From assembly GCA_937982515.1 (NCBI GenBank), contig CALJMB010000365.1, forward strand, positions 1-8,307: 8,307 bases of DNA, written 5' to 3'. The notes below the pieces were generated by a model. The model had not been told where the DNA came from, did not search any database, and saw only the letters and a program-made list of their open reading frames with translations. Positions 6,991 to 8,307 of this stretch are shown piece after piece (the stretch's first letter is position 1; every line of letters starts with the position of its first letter). This DNA is from an uncultured Balneolaceae bacterium. GTDB lineage: Bacteria; Bacteroidota; Rhodothermia; Balneolales; Balneolaceae. Made by a program: the position numbers and the translations under genes.

Positions 6991-8202
6991 CTATTCCTGT
7001 TTAAAGTGTTTACCCAGCTTTAGTCCCTGGCCCTGGTAGTTGCTTTGGATATCGGCTCCGTATATAAAGGACGGGATCTCAGTATTGGGTTCAAACTTCA
7101 TACTGCAAAAGGTTTGCCCGTCTTCTATCAGAAAGGGGACGTCATGAGAGCGAACTTCCAGTACGGCCCGGGCTCCTTTGTCTTCCACCGTTCCCCCGAA
7201 GCCGCTGTCAAAAAAGCCCGCATAGTGTGTTCGTAACTCGCCGGAGCCGGTATCGTACGCGATCATCTCTGCCGCCAGATGCTCCGGAATACGGCACCGC
7301 TCTTTGGACGCAAAAATGTAAAAAGCCTCCGGTTCCAGAATCAGATGATCGTCCTGCTTCGCATAGATAGGATCCCAGAAGTCAGAGACCTTGTAGTGAT
7401 TGATATGCTCCAGGTCTATAAGATCGCGGTGTTTTTTTGCTTTGTAGCCTACGATGGTTCCCGGATCACCGTGCAAATTCACACTCATGAAAAGTCCGTT
7501 GTTCACTTTCATCCGGTTCATATCCACAGCAGCGCCGCTCTCTTCAAACAGTAACGGATCCGAACTATGAGTACGCAGGATATCCTGATCGGATAAGGCC
7601 GTAAGCCCGTGACGGATACGAAGCTGATTCAGGCGTTGTCCGGTCCGCACTCTGATAGGAAATGACTTGGGTACTACCTCAAGGTAAAGCTTCCCCTGAT
7701 AGCCTGAATGGATTTCCTCGAAGCGGTGCGAGTAGTCTGTGATGACACGGGTAAAGATATCCAGCCGGCCGGTTGTGCTTTTAGGGTTTGCTTTGGCCGA
7801 CAAGCGCTCTTCAGAAACAATGCGGAACTCCGACTTGTCGCCTTTCCCATTAAAAAGCGTCTGCTGGGGAAAAATCTGCGAGGGCAGGTTTAGTTCTTCC
7901 AGTAACGGAATGATGTACACACAGTTGGTTTCCAGTACGGCTCCTTCGGTGATGGAAAATTCGTATTGTTTTAGCTTGCGTATCTTCTGTTCAACCGATT
8001 CATCCTCCGGCAGAAAGCTGCAACGCACGCGGTACGCTTTCTCTCCCAGCCTGAGGTCAATCGAATTAGGCTGAAACTGATTTTCCTGGATGGGGTACTT
8101 TTCCCCGGAGGCTATGATGCCGGCTTCAGCTAATAGTTTCAGTTTTTGTACGGGCAATATACCCTTGGTTCTGAAATGTACTTCTTTTGTTTTATTACCC
8201 AT
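6991..8202 (-). CDS. 2'-deoxycytidine 5'-triphosphate deaminase, long two-domain form (dcd-like)
   Basis: Likely cytoplasmic dCTP deaminase that makes dUTP (with ammonia release) for dTMP synthesis; it resembles the long alphaproteobacterial-type DCD family, about twice the length of E. coli Dcd (193 aa). The product is 403 residues. The N-half has GILPVQKL (14-21), QPNSIDLRLG (44-53), VLETNCVYIIPL (89-100), NPKSTTGRLDIFTRVITD (139-156) and GYQGKLYLEVV (167-177). Ser142, Arg146 and Glu175 match E. coli Dcd Ser111, Arg115 and catalytic Glu138. The C-half repeats the fold: LILEPEAFYIFAS, then SGELR (Ser320, Arg324), FFDSGFGG and AVLEVRSHDVPF (Glu349), ending GLKLGKHFK. Residues ~110-136 look like an insertion relative to relatives I remember. 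ATG 8202 is the only early ATG, but AGGA sits just 1 base before it. The exact reaction (deaminase alone or with dUTPase activity) cannot be settled from sequence. Confidence 0.88.
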   Translation of the reverse strand: MGNKTKEVHFRTKGILPVQKLKLLAEAGIIASGEKYPIQENQFQPNSIDLRLGEKAYRVRCSFLPEDESVEQKIRKLKQYEFSITEGAVLETNCVYIIPLLEELNLPSQIFPQQTLFNGKGDKSEFRIVSEERLSAKANPKSTTGRLDIFTRVITDYSHRFEEIHSGYQGKLYLEVVPKSFPIRVRTGQRLNQLRIRHGLTALSDQDILRTHSSDPLLFEESGAAVDMNRMKVNNGLFMSVNLHGDPGTIVGYKAKKHRDLIDLEHINHYKVSDFWDPIYAKQDDHLILEPEAFYIFASKERCRIPEHLAAEMIAYDTGSGELRTHYAGFFDSGFGGTVEDKGARAVLEVRSHDVPFLIEDGQTFCSMKFEPNTEIPSFIYGADIQSNYQGQGLKLGKHFKQE

Positions 8203-8252
8203 TTCCTGAATATTATCTCGTTCAGTCAGTTTTTTATTTAGGTTGTATTTAG

Positions 8253-8307
8253 GCTATCAGCTATCAGCTATCAGCTATCAGCTATCAGCTATCAGCTATC
8301 AGCTATC
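8253..8307. repeat. GCTATCA heptanucleotide tandem array, running off the window
   Basis: Seven perfect copies of GCTATCA (8253-8301) are followed by six bases of an eighth, all identical, up to the last base of the window. The array begins 50 bases before the start codon of the deaminase gene on the - strand, where it reads TGATAGC. Perfect identity suggests recent slippage expansion. Its full length and the next gene are outside the window. Confidence 0.95.

Overview
The window is 8,307 bases of ordinary bacterial chromosome. The protein styles point to the Bacteroidota/Balneolota/Rhodothermota side of the FCB group. The evidence is an RNase E/G with a long basic tail, an HslV with a short propeptide before Thr, an S41 protease with a long C-terminal extension, an RsmE with the LGxxRLRxETA ending, and one TTTG-N19-TAnnTTTG promoter-like match. 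This placement is inference from memory of the families, not from a search.

Left part, + strand (1-5646): a 5'-truncated RNase E/G gene, then hslV and hslU (stop and start 7 bases apart), then a membrane-anchored S41 carboxy-terminal processing protease, ending in a textbook intrinsic terminator at 5616-5646. HslV and HslU form the two-ring ATP-dependent protease of the cytoplasm, and the S41 enzyme works at or outside the membrane, so this half is mainly RNA turnover and protein quality control. No terminator is visible between rng, hslV and hslU. A separate promoter for the S41 gene is possible in the 163-base gap before it.

Right part, - strand (5836-8202, read right to left): a double-domain dCTP deaminase-type enzyme, a 364-base gap carrying an unusual 22-bp periodic repeat array, a probable very small gene whose stop overlaps the next start (ATGA), and rsmE (16S rRNA m3U1498 methyltransferase). 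The S41 gene and rsmE converge on a 247-base gap with the terminator and a perfect 19-bp inverted repeat. The right edge of the window is a GCTATCA heptamer tandem array that continues past the end.

The genes themselves are mostly familiar housekeeping types. The parts that known features do not explain are the 22-bp array (invariant 9-base core, possible mini-hairpins), the small ORF coupled to rsmE, the heptamer array, the long inverted repeat, and two proteins with internal duplications (the deaminase, and the N-terminus of the S41 protease). I see no clear evidence of a novel defence or mobile system.
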